Shown here one piece after another: positions 26,577 through 35,359 of a DNA stretch of 64,000 nucleotides; the stretch's first letter is position 1; each line of letters opens with the position of its first letter. Source of the DNA: Streptomyces sp. RKAG293 (GTDB lineage: Bacteria; Actinomycetota; Actinomycetes; Streptomycetales; Streptomycetaceae). Where the stretch lies: the NCBI RefSeq assembly GCF_023701745.1, contig NZ_JAJOZB010000001.1:3850501-3914500 (forward strand). Direction: 5' to 3'. The translations under genes were made by a program, and so were the position numbers. A model generated the notes under the pieces. That model saw only the letters and a list, made by a program, of their open reading frames with translations, was not told the origin of the DNA and made no database searches.

Positions 26577-26879
26577 GTCGCAGCGGAGGGTAGGGATCGC
26601 CCGAGGAACGAGGGCGGTACCTGCCCGCAGTGGAGGCGAAGCTCAGCGCGACCGGCAGAATCGAGCGCCTGAGCTGAGTCGCAGCGGAGGGTAGGGATCG
26701 CCCGAGGAACGAGGGCGGTACCTGCCCGCAGTGGAGGCGAAGCTCAGCGCGACCGGCAGAATCGAGCGCCTGAGCTGAGTCGCAGCGGAGGGTAGGGATC
26801 GCCCGAGGAACGAGGGCGGTACCTGCCCGCAGCGGAGGCGAAGCTCAGCGCGACCGGCAGAATCGAGCGCCTGAGCTGA
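26559..26879. repeat. Three tandem 101-bp units plus 18-bp partial
   Basis: Units 26559-26659, 26660-26760 and 26761-26861, then a partial copy 26862-26879. Each unit begins with the last codons and stop of the thiolase gene (ATCGAGCGCCTGAGCTGA). The copies are identical except for one T-to-C change in unit 3 (near 26832). Each unit contains CGCCTGAGCT near its start and AAGCTCAGCG near its end, which can pair, and includes an AGGAACGAGGGCGGTACC segment. Confidence 0.95.
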
Positions 26880-26931
26880 TCCACTCGTAACTCTTTCGCC
26901 GTCACGGCGTGTGATCTAAGTCGCAATCGAA

Positions 26932-26972
26932 CCGCCCCCGGGTTGTTATACGAGCCCGGGGGCGGCTCGTTT
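26932..26972 (+). terminator. Terminator hairpin with T-run
   Basis: CCGCCCCCGGG (26932-26942) pairs with CCCGGGGGCGG (26955-26965), followed by CTCGTTTT. It ends the thiolase unit after the tandem repeats. The rest of 26880-27142 shows no gene. Confidence 0.75.
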
Positions 26973-27142
26973 TCGCAGGTCAGGGCGGCATCACCCGGAT
27001 GGTCGAGGACCTCAGACCCGCCCATTTCGTGACGTTCCGCACTGCGAAGGGGAGAGGTTTACAGGCACAGTGATGTGTGGGGGATGTTTCGTCCACTCTC
27101 CAGTGGGCACTGCTCGGGATCACGTCAGTCGGGAGTACGTCT

Positions 27143-27952
27143 GTGAGCGCCCTGTTCTCCATCCTGCTGGTGGTCGCGGTCATCGCCGTGGCCCTAGGTT
27201 CCGCCGCCCTGCTGTCCGCCCGCGGCCTGCGCCGTGAGCTCGCCGCCCTGCGCGGGGATCTCGCGCTCGCCGGCACCGCCGGCAGCACCGCCGTACCGGC
27301 CGCCCGGCCGGTTCCCGCCGACGAGATACGCGCCGCCGTCGCGGACGCGCTCGCCGACGAGCGGGAGCGCGAGCTCGCCGAGGCGCGGGCCTTCTGGGCC
27401 GAGCAGGAAGCCCGCGAATCCGCGGACACCTCGTTCTTCCGTGGCGGCATACCCACCGCGGGCACCGACTACGCCGAGTACGAGATCCCGACGGTGCTGC
27501 CGTTCCTGCCCCGGCAGTCCGATCTGGCCGGGCTGGAGTCCGAGCTCGCCCTCCCGGCGCCGGGCTTCTTCCCGCACCCCTCGGCGGCGCAGGACCACGC
27601 CGACTACCCGGACTTCCCGGACCTGCACAGCGCCCCCAGCCCCTCGGTCGTCGCCAACCCGGACCAGACCGCCGAGCGCCTCACCGACCTCGCCGAGGGC
27701 CGCGTACCGCTCTCCGACGTCCGCCCGGGCCCGCTCGGCACGCTGGACGTGTACGTCTTCGCCGACGGCACCACGCTCTGCATGACCCCGGGCCACCGCG
27801 AGACCGCCCTGCAGCTCTCCGCGGCCCTGGAGCGCGGCGAGGTCCCCGTCCTCCTCGGCGGCTCCGCCGTGGGCGGCGCGTACGCCCTGACGTTCACCTA
27901 CGGCGACGAGAGCATCTTCATCCTGGCCGACCGGGTCGTCGCCTCCCTCTGA
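27143..27952 (+). CDS. Hypothetical single-pass membrane protein
   Basis: 269 residues from GTG 27143 (GGGAG 8-9 bp upstream). An N-terminal helix (LFSILLVVAVIAVALGSAALL, residues 4-24, 21 residues of which I read 20 as core) leads into a charged helical region (ARGLRRELAALRGDLAL, then IRAAVADALADERERELAEA). The middle is Pro/Asp-rich and probably disordered. The last 75 residues form a compact alpha/beta domain (GTLDVYVFADGTTLCMTPG, then GEVPVLLGGSAVGGAYAL and ESIFILADRVVASL). I do not recognise the family; the layout suggests a membrane-attached protein with a C-terminal folded domain inside the cell. Neighbours give no clue. Confidence 0.65.
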   Translation: MSALFSILLVVAVIAVALGSAALLSARGLRRELAALRGDLALAGTAGSTAVPAARPVPADEIRAAVADALADERERELAEARAFWAEQEARESADTSFFRGGIPTAGTDYAEYEIPTVLPFLPRQSDLAGLESELALPAPGFFPHPSAAQDHADYPDFPDLHSAPSPSVVANPDQTAERLTDLAEGRVPLSDVRPGPLGTLDVYVFADGTTLCMTPGHRETALQLSAALERGEVPVLLGGSAVGGAYALTFTYGDESIFILADRVVASL

Positions 27953-27994
27953 GCGCACCCGACCCGTCGGACCCGGTCCGGCCTGCCGGATCCA

Positions 27995-28318
27995 TCAGAC
28001 CCCCGAACGCCGAGCGGCCCCGTCGATACGGACGAGGGCCGCTTCGAGCACCTCCCCGCACTCCGGGCGCTGTTCGAGCGCCAGTGCCAGATCGTTCCCG
28101 GCCACCGCGATCTGGTCGCCCACGGTGAAGGCACCGTCGTCCGGGATCAAGGCCGGTTCCCGGCCGGGGAATTCAAGCCGCTGGGCTTCCGCGGCCAGCC
28201 ATCGGGCCAGTTCAAGACCGGTTTCGGCGGCCCCGCCGCGCAGCCGGCTCTGGGGCAGGGCGCGAAATCGGCTCGCCAATCGGTCAACGGTGGAGCGCAG
28301 AGGAGTGCAGTCGAGCAT
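27995..28318 (-). CDS. Hypothetical protein of about 107 residues
   Basis: From ATG 28318 the product begins MLDCTPLRSTVDRLASRFRA and is mostly helical, with GLELARWLAAEAQRLEFPG and a mid-region VGDQIAVAGNDLALALE. Codon use is normal for the genome, so it is probably real. It is a soluble helical protein with no motif I recognise. No strong ribosome site is seen upstream of this ATG, and an earlier start at 28396 would overlap the divergent promoter region. It converges on the 27143 gene with a 42-bp gap. Confidence 0.55.
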   Translation of the reverse strand: MLDCTPLRSTVDRLASRFRALPQSRLRGGAAETGLELARWLAAEAQRLEFPGREPALIPDDGAFTVGDQIAVAGNDLALALEQRPECGEVLEAALVRIDGAARRSGV

Positions 28319-28443
28319 GTCGGCGAGCGTACCGGGGGCGTGTGTTCCGGCCACGCACTCACATCCGCCTGCCATGGATGGTTGCCAACGCCCCAACAGT
28401 CAGGCACGGTGAGATGACCGGACACCGTATACCGGAGGCGCCG

Positions 28444-28674
28444 ATGTCCCAGATCTTCTCCGAGGAAACCCACCGGAACCTGCTCTCCCGCATCCCCCAT
28501 TGCACCGGCCGAGAGGTACGCGACTGGCTCCGCGCAGTCGACGACGGCCCAGCCCTCCTCCGCTTCGACGAGAAAGTCAGCTGGCTCCGCAGCGAACACG
28601 ACCTGTCCTACGGACATGCCAAGGCGATCGTCCACGAATACGACTTGAGGCGGGCAGCCCGCAATCTCCGGTAG
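28444..28674 (+). CDS. DUF4287 domain protein
   Basis: 76 residues from ATG 28444 (GGAGGCGCCG just upstream; an in-frame ATG at 28414 is less likely). It matches the pattern of DUF4287 proteins: a helical N-terminal half (HRNLLSRIPHCTGREVRDWL) and a C-terminal half with LRSEHDLSYGHAKAIVHEYD. The family's function is not known. A 17-bp perfect terminator stem follows. Confidence 0.75.
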   Translation: MSQIFSEETHRNLLSRIPHCTGREVRDWLRAVDDGPALLRFDEKVSWLRSEHDLSYGHAKAIVHEYDLRRAARNLR

Positions 28675-28689
28675 CCCCGGGTGTACGAC

Positions 28690-28728
28690 GACGGGCCCCC
28701 AGGAGGCACTGCCTCCTGGGGGCCCGTC
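28690..28728. terminator. 17-bp perfect bidirectional terminator stem
   Basis: GACGGGCCCCCAGGAGG (28690-28706) and its complement (28712-28728) with loop CACTG, between convergent genes. Confidence 0.85.
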
Positions 28729-28764
28729 ATGTACGAGGTGCTCGTACGGAGTCCTGCCGCCGGA

Positions 28765-29682
28765 TCAGTCTCTGAGGATCGCGATCAGCCGCAGCATCTC
28801 CAGGTAGATCCACACCAGCGAGAGCGTCAGGCCGAAGGCGGCCAGCCACGACTCGTTCCGCGGAGCGCCGTAGCGGAGACCGTCCTCGATCTGCTTGAAG
28901 TCGAGCGACAGGAAGAACGCGCCCAGGCAGATGGCGATGACACCGACGATGATGCCGAGCGGGCCGTTACTGCGCAGGCCGCCGTCGGGGGCGGCACCGA
29001 ACAGGACGAACAGCAGGTTCACGAACATCAGCAGCACGAAGCCGATGGCGATCGCCATGCCGATGCGCTGGTACCGCGCGGTGACGCGGATCAGCCGGGT
29101 CTTGTAGGCGATCAGCATGCCGACGAAGACGGCCATCGTGCCCAGCACGGCCTGGAGCGGAGCTCCGGACCACGCGATGTTGTACATGTGGCTCCACACG
29201 CCGAGGAAGATTCCCTCGAAGAACGCGTAGGCCAGGATCAGGGCGGGCACCGGCGTCGCCTTGAACGCCTGGATCATCCCGAAGACCAGGGCGACCAGCG
29301 AGAAGGCAATCGCGATGCCCATGTTCACCGGCAGCAGGGTCCACGCCAGCGCGGCACCGACGATCACGGTGCCCAGCGTCATACCCGTTCGCATGACGAC
29401 GTCGTCCATCGTCATGCGCCCGGTCTGCGCGGGCCCGGCCGGCGGGGCCTGGTACATCTGCTGGAGCTGCTCGGGGGTGAGTTGCTGCTGGTCCGCCGTG
29501 GCGTAAGGATTGCCGCCCTGCGCGTACGGGTTACCGCCCTGCGGCGCGTTCGGGTTTCCCTGCTGCGCGTACGGATTCCCCGACCCCTGCGGGGCCGCGC
29601 CCTGCTGCTGCGTGCCGAAGCCCGCGTATCCGTCCCCGCGGCTGAAGCCTCGCCGCGAGAAGACCGGGTTGCTGCTCCTCAT
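28765..29682 (-). CDS. Bax inhibitor-1/YccA family membrane protein
   Basis: 305 residues from ATG 29682, which has GGAGGAGTGAG directly upstream. The first 85 residues are disordered and carry repeats around GNPYA (three GNPYA and one GNPNA copies), then seven transmembrane helices of the BI-1/YccA/TMBIM family (for example LGTVIVGAALAWTLLP, then LALAYAFFEGIFLGVW-like VPALILAYAFFEGIFLGV, and IIVGVIAICLGAFFLSLDF). An Asp pair in the last helices (SLDFKQIEDG) is the family's pH-sensing element in the structurally known homologue. The role in actinobacteria is not settled; calcium leak is described for a Bacillus relative. Downstream of, and on the same strand as, the bldA tRNA gene. Confidence 0.85.
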   Translation of the reverse strand: MRSSNPVFSRRGFSRGDGYAGFGTQQQGAAPQGSGNPYAQQGNPNAPQGGNPYAQGGNPYATADQQQLTPEQLQQMYQAPPAGPAQTGRMTMDDVVMRTGMTLGTVIVGAALAWTLLPVNMGIAIAFSLVALVFGMIQAFKATPVPALILAYAFFEGIFLGVWSHMYNIAWSGAPLQAVLGTMAVFVGMLIAYKTRLIRVTARYQRIGMAIAIGFVLLMFVNLLFVLFGAAPDGGLRSNGPLGIIVGVIAICLGAFFLSLDFKQIEDGLRYGAPRNESWLAAFGLTLSLVWIYLEMLRLIAILRD

Positions 29683-29799
29683 CTCACTCCTCCATGGCCG
29701 CGCGTTACGGCGTTGCCACAAGAGTAATGGGTTAGCAAAGGAGACGGAGTACCGCCGGAGGAGGATCTTCTGACGGGCGCCCCACGGGAGTTTTTGAGG

Positions 29800-29881
29800 T
29801 GCCCGGAGCCGGACTCGAACCGGCACGGCCATGAGGCCAGCGAGGTTTAAGCTCGCCGTGTCTGCGTTCCACCATCCGGGC
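29800..29881 (-). tRNA. bldA: tRNA-Leu (anticodon UAA), bldA
   Basis: Read on the minus strand the gene starts GCCCGGATGG at 29881 and ends with the pairing TCCGGGC and discriminator A at 29800. The T-loop GGTTCGAGTCC, a long variable arm (TGGCCTCATGGCC) and the anticodon stem-loop GCGAG-CTTAAAC-CTCGC are all present; the anticodon is TAA, so it reads UUA codons. CCA is not encoded (CCT follows). In Streptomyces this is the only UUA-reading tRNA and is the developmental regulator bldA; TTA codons are confined to genes for secondary metabolism, differentiation and accessory functions. Three TTA-containing genes were seen in this window. Confidence 0.96.
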
Positions 29882-30305
29882 GGGGGCGGGGTCTCGACGC
29901 AGGACGAGCGTATCGGGGTTACTGGGCCGAACAGGGCACGATCCGCGTCATGTTGTCTGATTTTAGGGGTACCTGACGCAGCCTCAAGTGGGCCTTGAGG
30001 GGGTGGATCGGGAGCCCCCGGGCCTTCACACGGCGCACACACGTCATTCGCATATGACGCGAAATCGATCACGCAGGGCGGCCACCCGGACACCACCCGG
30101 AGTCCCGCCGGGCCATCACCGGGACCGCGCGGACGGTGGACGGCGGACCGGGCCTCAGGGCCCGGTGTCATCCGCAAGTAGTACAGCGGACCCCCCGGGT
30201 CCCTCCCAGGACTGCCCTCAGAACAGCAGTCTGGGCTGATCCCGGGAGCGGATCCGGCCGTCACCATGGAGTAGTCGTCGTTCACCCCACTTCAGGAGCC
30301 GCCCC
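29882..30305. other. 424-bp spacer between bldA and the ABC operon
   Basis: It must hold the bldA promoter on the minus strand and the ABC operon promoter on the plus strand. A small hairpin CCTCAAG-CTTGAGG lies at 29982-30000. The stretch 29940-29980 is AT-richer than its surroundings. No coding frame with good codon bias is seen. Confidence 0.5.
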
Positions 30306-31076
30306 GTGACCTCCACCGGAACCACTTCCCGCACCTCGACGGTGGCGGCCCGCGCCACGGACCTCAGCAAGGTCTACGGCGAGGGAGAGACCCGGGTGGT
30401 CGCTCTGGACGGTGTCTCGGTCGAGTTCCGGCGCGCGGAGTACACGGCGATCATGGGTCCGTCGGGCTCCGGCAAGTCCACGCTGATGCACTGCATGGCG
30501 GGGCTCGACTCGGTCTCCGCCGGGTCGGCGCGGATCGGTGAGACGGAACTGGCGTCGCTCAAGGACAAGCAGCTCACGCAGTTGCGCCGCGACAAGATCG
30601 GCTTCATCTTCCAGGCGTTCAACCTGCTGCCGACGCTCACCGCGGCCGAGAACATCACCCTCCCCATGGACATCGCCGGTCGCAAGGCCGACAAGCAGTG
30701 GCTCGCCCAGGTGATCGCCACGGTGGGTCTGGCCGACCGGCTGTCGCACCGGCCGAACCAGCTGTCCGGCGGGCAGCAGCAGCGCGTGGCGGTCGCCCGC
30801 GCCCTGGCGAGCAAGCCGGAGATCATCTTCGCCGACGAGCCCACCGGCAACCTGGACTCGCGCTCCGGCGCCGAGATCCTCGGCTTCCTGCGGAACTCGG
30901 TGCGCGAGCTGGGCCAGACGATCGTCATGGTCACGCACGACCCGGTCGCCGCGTCCTACGCGGACCGGGTGATCTTCCTCGCCGACGGCCGCGTCGTCGA
31001 CGAACTGCACGACCCGACCTCGGACGGCGTCCTGGAGCGCATGAAGCGCTTCGACGCCAAGGGCCGCACCAGCTGA
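30306..31076 (+). CDS. ABC transporter ATP-binding protein (MacB/LolD type)
   Basis: 256 residues from GTG 30306 (CAGGAG upstream). A single nucleotide-binding domain: Walker A GPSGSGKST, Q-loop IFQAFNLLP, signature LSGGQQQRVAVARAL, Walker B IIFADEPTGNLDS, H-loop MVTHD. The EPTGNLD form marks the MacB/LolD/FtsE-like group, which drive FtsX-type permeases for mechanotransmission, lipoprotein release, or antimicrobial peptide defence. The C-terminal extension SDGVLERMKRFDAKGRTS is shared almost word for word with the truncated ATPase at the window's right end, so the two systems are paralogues. Operon with the permease 182 bp downstream. Confidence 0.93.
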   Translation: MTSTGTTSRTSTVAARATDLSKVYGEGETRVVALDGVSVEFRRAEYTAIMGPSGSGKSTLMHCMAGLDSVSAGSARIGETELASLKDKQLTQLRRDKIGFIFQAFNLLPTLTAAENITLPMDIAGRKADKQWLAQVIATVGLADRLSHRPNQLSGGQQQRVAVARALASKPEIIFADEPTGNLDSRSGAEILGFLRNSVRELGQTIVMVTHDPVAASYADRVIFLADGRVVDELHDPTSDGVLERMKRFDAKGRTS

Positions 31077-31258
31077 GCCGGGCGCACCCCGCCGCCCCCT
31101 CCGCGCCTCCGTACACCCCCGGTCCTCCGCCCCCTCCGTAGCCGCCCGCGCCGCAGCCCTGCCGTGGTGCCGCTCCGCCGTGCCTCCGCGCTGCCGTCGT
31201 GCCCATCACGCACGTCCGCCGCACCGCCGCCCGACCGAACGAACCAGGACTGATCCCC

Positions 31259-33805
31259 ATGTTCCGCACCGCCTTGCGCAACGTCCTCGCGCACAAGGCC
31301 AGGCTGCTGATGACCGTGCTCGCCGTCATGCTCGGCGTCGCCTTCGTCTCCGGCACCCTGGTCTTCACCGACACCATCGGCGACGCCTTCAAGAAGAGCT
31401 CCGCCAAGAGCTACGAGAACGTCTCCGTCGCCGTGAAGCCCGGCTACCCGGCCCGGTCCACGGGCACGGCAGGCCAGGACGAGCGGCCGCGGCTGACCCA
31501 GCGGCAGCTGGACGCCGTGCGGGCGCTGCCCGGCGCGGCCTCGGCCACCGGCAGCGTCTCCGGGTTCACCGCCGTCGCCGACAAGGACGGCAAGCTGATC
31601 GGCAACGGCTGGTCCACCCGGGGCGGGAACTACTCGGCCGGCAAGGACGGCACCGACGCCCGTTACGCGTTGACGGACGGCCGCGCCCCGCAGAAGCCGG
31701 ACGAGGTCGCGATCGACGGCAGGACCGCCGACCGCGCGGAGCTCCAGGTCGGCGACACCGTACGGATGTCCGTCGACGGCCCGGTCATGCACCAGACCGT
31801 CACCGGCGTCTTCGACACCGACGACGGCAACGTCGCGGCGGGCGGCAGCCTCGTGCTCTTCGACACCGGCACCGCGCAGAAGCTCTTCGCCAAGCCCGGC
31901 CAGTACGACGAGATCGACGTCAAGGCGGCGCCCGGCACCAGCCAGGCCGTGCTCAAGGCCGAGGCCGAGAAGGCCCTGCCCAAGGGCACCGAGATCGTCA
32001 CAGGACAGCAGCTGGCGGACGAGGAGGCCACCCAGATCTCGCAGGCGATGAGCGGTCTGAACACCGGGCTGCTGGTCTTCGCCGGCATCGCGCTGTTCGT
32101 CGGCATCTTCATCATCGCCAACACCTTCACCATGCTGGTCGCCCAGCGCACCAAGGAGCTGGCGCTGATGCGGGCGGTCGGCGCGAGCCGCCGCCAGGTG
32201 ACGCGCTCGGTGCTGATCGAGGCGTTCGTGGTCGGTCTGACCGCCGCCGTGGTCGGCCTCGTGACGGGCATCGGGATCGCGGTCGGCATGCGCTCGCTGC
32301 TCGGCTCGACCGGCGCGACGATGCCGGACGGCCCGCTGGTCGTCGGTCCCGGCACGGTCGTGGCGTCGCTCGTCGTCGGTGTCGCCGTCACCATGCTGGC
32401 CGCCTGGCTGCCCGCCCGCCGGGCGTCCAGGATCCCGCCGGTCGCCGCGATGAGCAGTGTGCACGCCCCGGCCACCACCAAGAGCCTGGTGCTGCGCAAC
32501 ACCCTCGGCGCACTGCTGGCCGCAGCGGGCATCGCCCTGGTGCTGGCCGGCGTCGGCATGGGCATGGACAGCGGCAAACTGCCGCTGGGCGCGGGCGGCG
32601 GGCTGCTGCTGATCGGGGTGTTCGTCCTGACACCGCTGCTGTCGCGCCCGGTCATCGCCGCCGCGGGACCGCTGCTGCGCCCGTTCGGCATCACCGGCAA
32701 GCTCGCCCGGCAGAATTCGGTCCGCAACCCGCGGCGCACCGCCGCCACCGCGTCGGCGCTGATGATCGGCCTGACGCTGATCACCGGTCTCACGGTGATC
32801 GCGACCTCGGTCCAGAAGGGCATCGACCGGATCGCCGCGGACTCCATCAAGGCCGACTACACGATCAGCATGGTCAACCGCGGTACCGACCTCTCCCCCG
32901 AAGTGGCGAAGACCCTCGCCGGCCTCGGCACCGTGACCGCGTCCAGCCCGATGCGGGACTCCTGGATCGAGCTCGGCGGCGGCGACCACGCGGTGACCGG
33001 CGTCGACCCCCGCTCCATCGCGCGGCTCGTCAACCTCGACTTCACCAGCGGCTCGATCGCCGGTCTCGGCGGCAGCACCGTCGTCGTGGACGACACGACC
33101 GCCAAGGACGGCGGCTGGAAGGTCGGCGACACCCTGCCGACCGTCTACGACGACAACGCGAAGGGCACGCTGAAGGTCGGCGGCATCTACCACGGCAACG
33201 AGATGCTCAAGGGCGTCCTCGTCGACACCGCGACCCTCGACCCGCACCTGTCGAAGATCTCCGACACCCAGGTCATGGTGAAGACCGCCGACGGCACGAG
33301 CGCCGCCGCCAAGGACGCCATCGAGAAGGCGCTGGGCGACAACCCGGCGATCAAGGTGCAGGACAAGGCCGACATCTCCAACGAGGCCGGCGGAATGATC
33401 AGCATGATGCTGAACATGCTCTACGGGCTGCTCGCGATGGCCGTGATCGTCGCGGTCCTCGGTGTCATCAACACCCTGGCCATGTCGGTCTTCGAGCGCT
33501 CCCACGAGATCGGCATGCTGCGGGCGATCGGCCTCGACCGGCGGGACGTGAAGCGGATGGTCCGGTTCGAGTCGCTGCTGATCTCGCTGTTCGGCGCGGT
33601 GCTCGGGATCGGGCTCGGGGTCTTCCTCGGCTGGGCCGCAGGCCGGCTGATCTCCGGCGGCATGGACACCTACACGATGGTCCTGCCGTGGGACCGGATC
33701 GCGATCTTCCTCGGCGGCGCCGCCGTGGTCGGGGTGCTGGCCGCGCTGTGGCCGGCGCGGCGCGCGGCCCGGCTCAACATGCTCAGCGCCATCAAGGCGG
33801 AGTAG
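31259..33805 (+). CDS. ABC transporter permease, FtsX/MacB type (two FtsX domains)
   Basis: 848 residues from ATG 31259 (AGGA about 10 bp upstream). Topology: N-terminal helix (LLMTVLAVMLGVAFVSGTLV), an extracellular MacB-periplasmic-like domain, three helices near 270-390 with the FtsX signature region VAQRTKELALMRAVGASRRQ, a central pair of helices near 415-460, a second helix and extracellular domain, and a final three-helix FtsX unit (ERSHEIGMLRAIGLDRRDV). This two-FtsX arrangement is typical for actinobacterial permeases. With the adjacent ATPase it probably extrudes or handles lipids or peptides at the membrane. Paralogue of the 61257-63821 product. Confidence 0.9.
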   Translation: MFRTALRNVLAHKARLLMTVLAVMLGVAFVSGTLVFTDTIGDAFKKSSAKSYENVSVAVKPGYPARSTGTAGQDERPRLTQRQLDAVRALPGAASATGSVSGFTAVADKDGKLIGNGWSTRGGNYSAGKDGTDARYALTDGRAPQKPDEVAIDGRTADRAELQVGDTVRMSVDGPVMHQTVTGVFDTDDGNVAAGGSLVLFDTGTAQKLFAKPGQYDEIDVKAAPGTSQAVLKAEAEKALPKGTEIVTGQQLADEEATQISQAMSGLNTGLLVFAGIALFVGIFIIANTFTMLVAQRTKELALMRAVGASRRQVTRSVLIEAFVVGLTAAVVGLVTGIGIAVGMRSLLGSTGATMPDGPLVVGPGTVVASLVVGVAVTMLAAWLPARRASRIPPVAAMSSVHAPATTKSLVLRNTLGALLAAAGIALVLAGVGMGMDSGKLPLGAGGGLLLIGVFVLTPLLSRPVIAAAGPLLRPFGITGKLARQNSVRNPRRTAATASALMIGLTLITGLTVIATSVQKGIDRIAADSIKADYTISMVNRGTDLSPEVAKTLAGLGTVTASSPMRDSWIELGGGDHAVTGVDPRSIARLVNLDFTSGSIAGLGGSTVVVDDTTAKDGGWKVGDTLPTVYDDNAKGTLKVGGIYHGNEMLKGVLVDTATLDPHLSKISDTQVMVKTADGTSAAAKDAIEKALGDNPAIKVQDKADISNEAGGMISMMLNMLYGLLAMAVIVAVLGVINTLAMSVFERSHEIGMLRAIGLDRRDVKRMVRFESLLISLFGAVLGIGLGVFLGWAAGRLISGGMDTYTMVLPWDRIAIFLGGAAVVGVLAALWPARRAARLNMLSAIKAE

Positions 33806-33823
33806 CGCGTTCCGTCCACCGCC

Positions 33824-33863
33824 GCCGCGGGCCCTCCCGGATCCGTCCGGGAGGGCCCGCGGC
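33824..33863. terminator. 18-bp perfect bidirectional terminator
   Basis: GCCGCGGGCCCTCCCGGA (33824-33841) pairs with 33846-33863 around TCCG, between convergent genes. Confidence 0.85.
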
Positions 33864-33868
33864 GCTGT

Positions 33869-35194
33869 TCAGGCCTTCGGCTGCTCGGGCCACGGCCGGG
33901 CCGGCGGCATGCCCGCCTCCCCGGAGGGCCTGGTCCTGACGGCCAGGACCTGGTTGACGCCGATACGGTTCTGCTCGAAGGACAGCGCGCTGGCGGCCAT
34001 GTACAGCCGCCACACCCGCGCCCGTCCGGCACCGGCGAGCCGCACCGCCTCCTGCCAGTGGTCCTCCAGATTGCGCACCCAGGCCCGCAGCGTCAGCGCG
34101 TAGTGCTCCCGCAGCGCCTCGACGTCCCGCACCTCGAATCCGGCCTCCTCCAGCCGGGAGACGGTCGAGCCGACCGGCGCGAGCTCGCCGTCCGGGAAGA
34201 CGTAGCGGTCGATGAACTCGTCGACGTGGTATGCCTCCTCGTCCGCCCAGGGGCGGCGGGCGATCTGGTGGTTGAGCAGCCGGCCGCCGGGCCGCAGCAG
34301 GCCGTAGAGGTGGGCGGCGTACTCGCGGTACAGGTCGCGGCCGACGTGCTCCGCCATGCCGATCGACGAGATCGCGTCGTACGGTCCGTCCGCGACCGCC
34401 CGGTAGTCCTGGACGCGGATGTCGATGCGGTCGGTGAGCCCGGCCTCCGCGACGCGCTTGCGGGCGTACGCGGCCTGCTCGGTGGAGAGCGTGATGCCGA
34501 CGGCGCGCACCCCGTAGTGCTCGGCGGCGTGCAGCACCATCGAGCCCCAGCCGCAGCCGACGTCCAGCAGCGTCTGGTCAGGCCGGAGCGCCAACTTGCG
34601 GCAGACGAGGTCGAGTTTGGCCCGCTGGGCCTCTTCGAGGGTGGTGTCGGGGTGCTCCCAGTAGGCGCAGGAGTAGACCATCGACGAGCCGAGGACGCGC
34701 TCGTAGAAGTTGTTGCCGACGTCGTAGTGGTGGCTGATGGCCTGCTGGTCGCGGCCCGGGCTGTGCAGCGCGCCGAACCGGCGGCGGGCCTCCTCGGGCG
34801 GCGGCGACGGCGGCAGCCCCGGCCCGGCGAGCACGAAGGCCTCGCGGGCCAGCCGGTAGGTGTGCGGGTCGCGCAGCAGGTCCGCCGCCCGGCGGAACCT
34901 GCCGGGGTGCGGTGCGCCGTCCTCGCCGGTGTCCCAGACGATGCCGGCGATCAGGTCCAGCGCCTCGTACAGATCGCCTTCGATGTCGAGGTCGCCGGCG
35001 ACCCAGGCGCGGGCCAGTCCCAGCTCGCCGGGCTTCCACAGCAGCCGGCGCAGCGCCCGGCGCCGCCGCATGACGAGCATGGGGGCGTCCGGGGGGCCGG
35101 CCTCGCTTCCGTCCCATGCGCGGATGCGCAGCGGGAACGGTCCTCGTAGGGCTTTTTCAGCAAGGTCGCGCATGCGACGGGCCGCATCTGCCAT
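33869..35194 (-). CDS. Cyclopropane-fatty-acyl-phospholipid synthase family methyltransferase
   Basis: 441 residues. After an N-terminal region of about 140 residues (DMRRRRALRRLLW-like basic segment and LDLIAGIVWDTGED), the catalytic part starts with ISHHYDVGNNFYERVLGSSM and MVYSCAYWEHPD, then SAM-binding LLDVGCGWGSMVLHAAEHYG, and SSIGMAEHVGRDLYREY. These are hallmarks of the CFA synthase family, which methylates or cyclopropanates unsaturated fatty acyl chains of membrane phospholipids. C-terminal SFEQNRIGVNQVL fits the family. Exact chemistry (cyclopropane or methyl branch) is not told. No good Shine-Dalgarno is seen at ATG 35194; ATG 35176 is an alternative. Confidence 0.88.
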   Translation of the reverse strand: MADAARRMRDLAEKALRGPFPLRIRAWDGSEAGPPDAPMLVMRRRRALRRLLWKPGELGLARAWVAGDLDIEGDLYEALDLIAGIVWDTGEDGAPHPGRFRRAADLLRDPHTYRLAREAFVLAGPGLPPSPPPEEARRRFGALHSPGRDQQAISHHYDVGNNFYERVLGSSMVYSCAYWEHPDTTLEEAQRAKLDLVCRKLALRPDQTLLDVGCGWGSMVLHAAEHYGVRAVGITLSTEQAAYARKRVAEAGLTDRIDIRVQDYRAVADGPYDAISSIGMAEHVGRDLYREYAAHLYGLLRPGGRLLNHQIARRPWADEEAYHVDEFIDRYVFPDGELAPVGSTVSRLEEAGFEVRDVEALREHYALTLRAWVRNLEDHWQEAVRLAGAGRARVWRLYMAASALSFEQNRIGVNQVLAVRTRPSGEAGMPPARPWPEQPKA

Positions 35195-35273
35195 GCGTAC
35201 GAGCGTACGACGGACGGCCGCCGACGCGAGTGATTTTCCGGCCCAACCACCCGGGCGTCCCCGGGAGTACGCC

Positions 35274-35311
35274 GAAGGGGCGCCCGCACCACGGATGGCG
35301 GGCGCCCCTTC
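35274..35311. terminator. 14-bp terminator stem after ndh
   Basis: GAAGGGGCGCCCGC (35274-35287) and GCGGGCGCCCCTTC (35298-35311) form a perfect stem with a 10-nt loop, 48 bp past the ndh stop. Confidence 0.75.
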
Positions 35312-35359
35312 GGGCCTACGTACGTGCGACCGGCCCTGCCGGGCCGGTGTGACCAGGCG

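Noticed and set aside
30956..33505. Long open frame on the minus strand across the first FtsX permease
   Set aside because: Antisense shadow of the permease; composition is Arg/Asp/Gly/His-rich with no recognisable motif.
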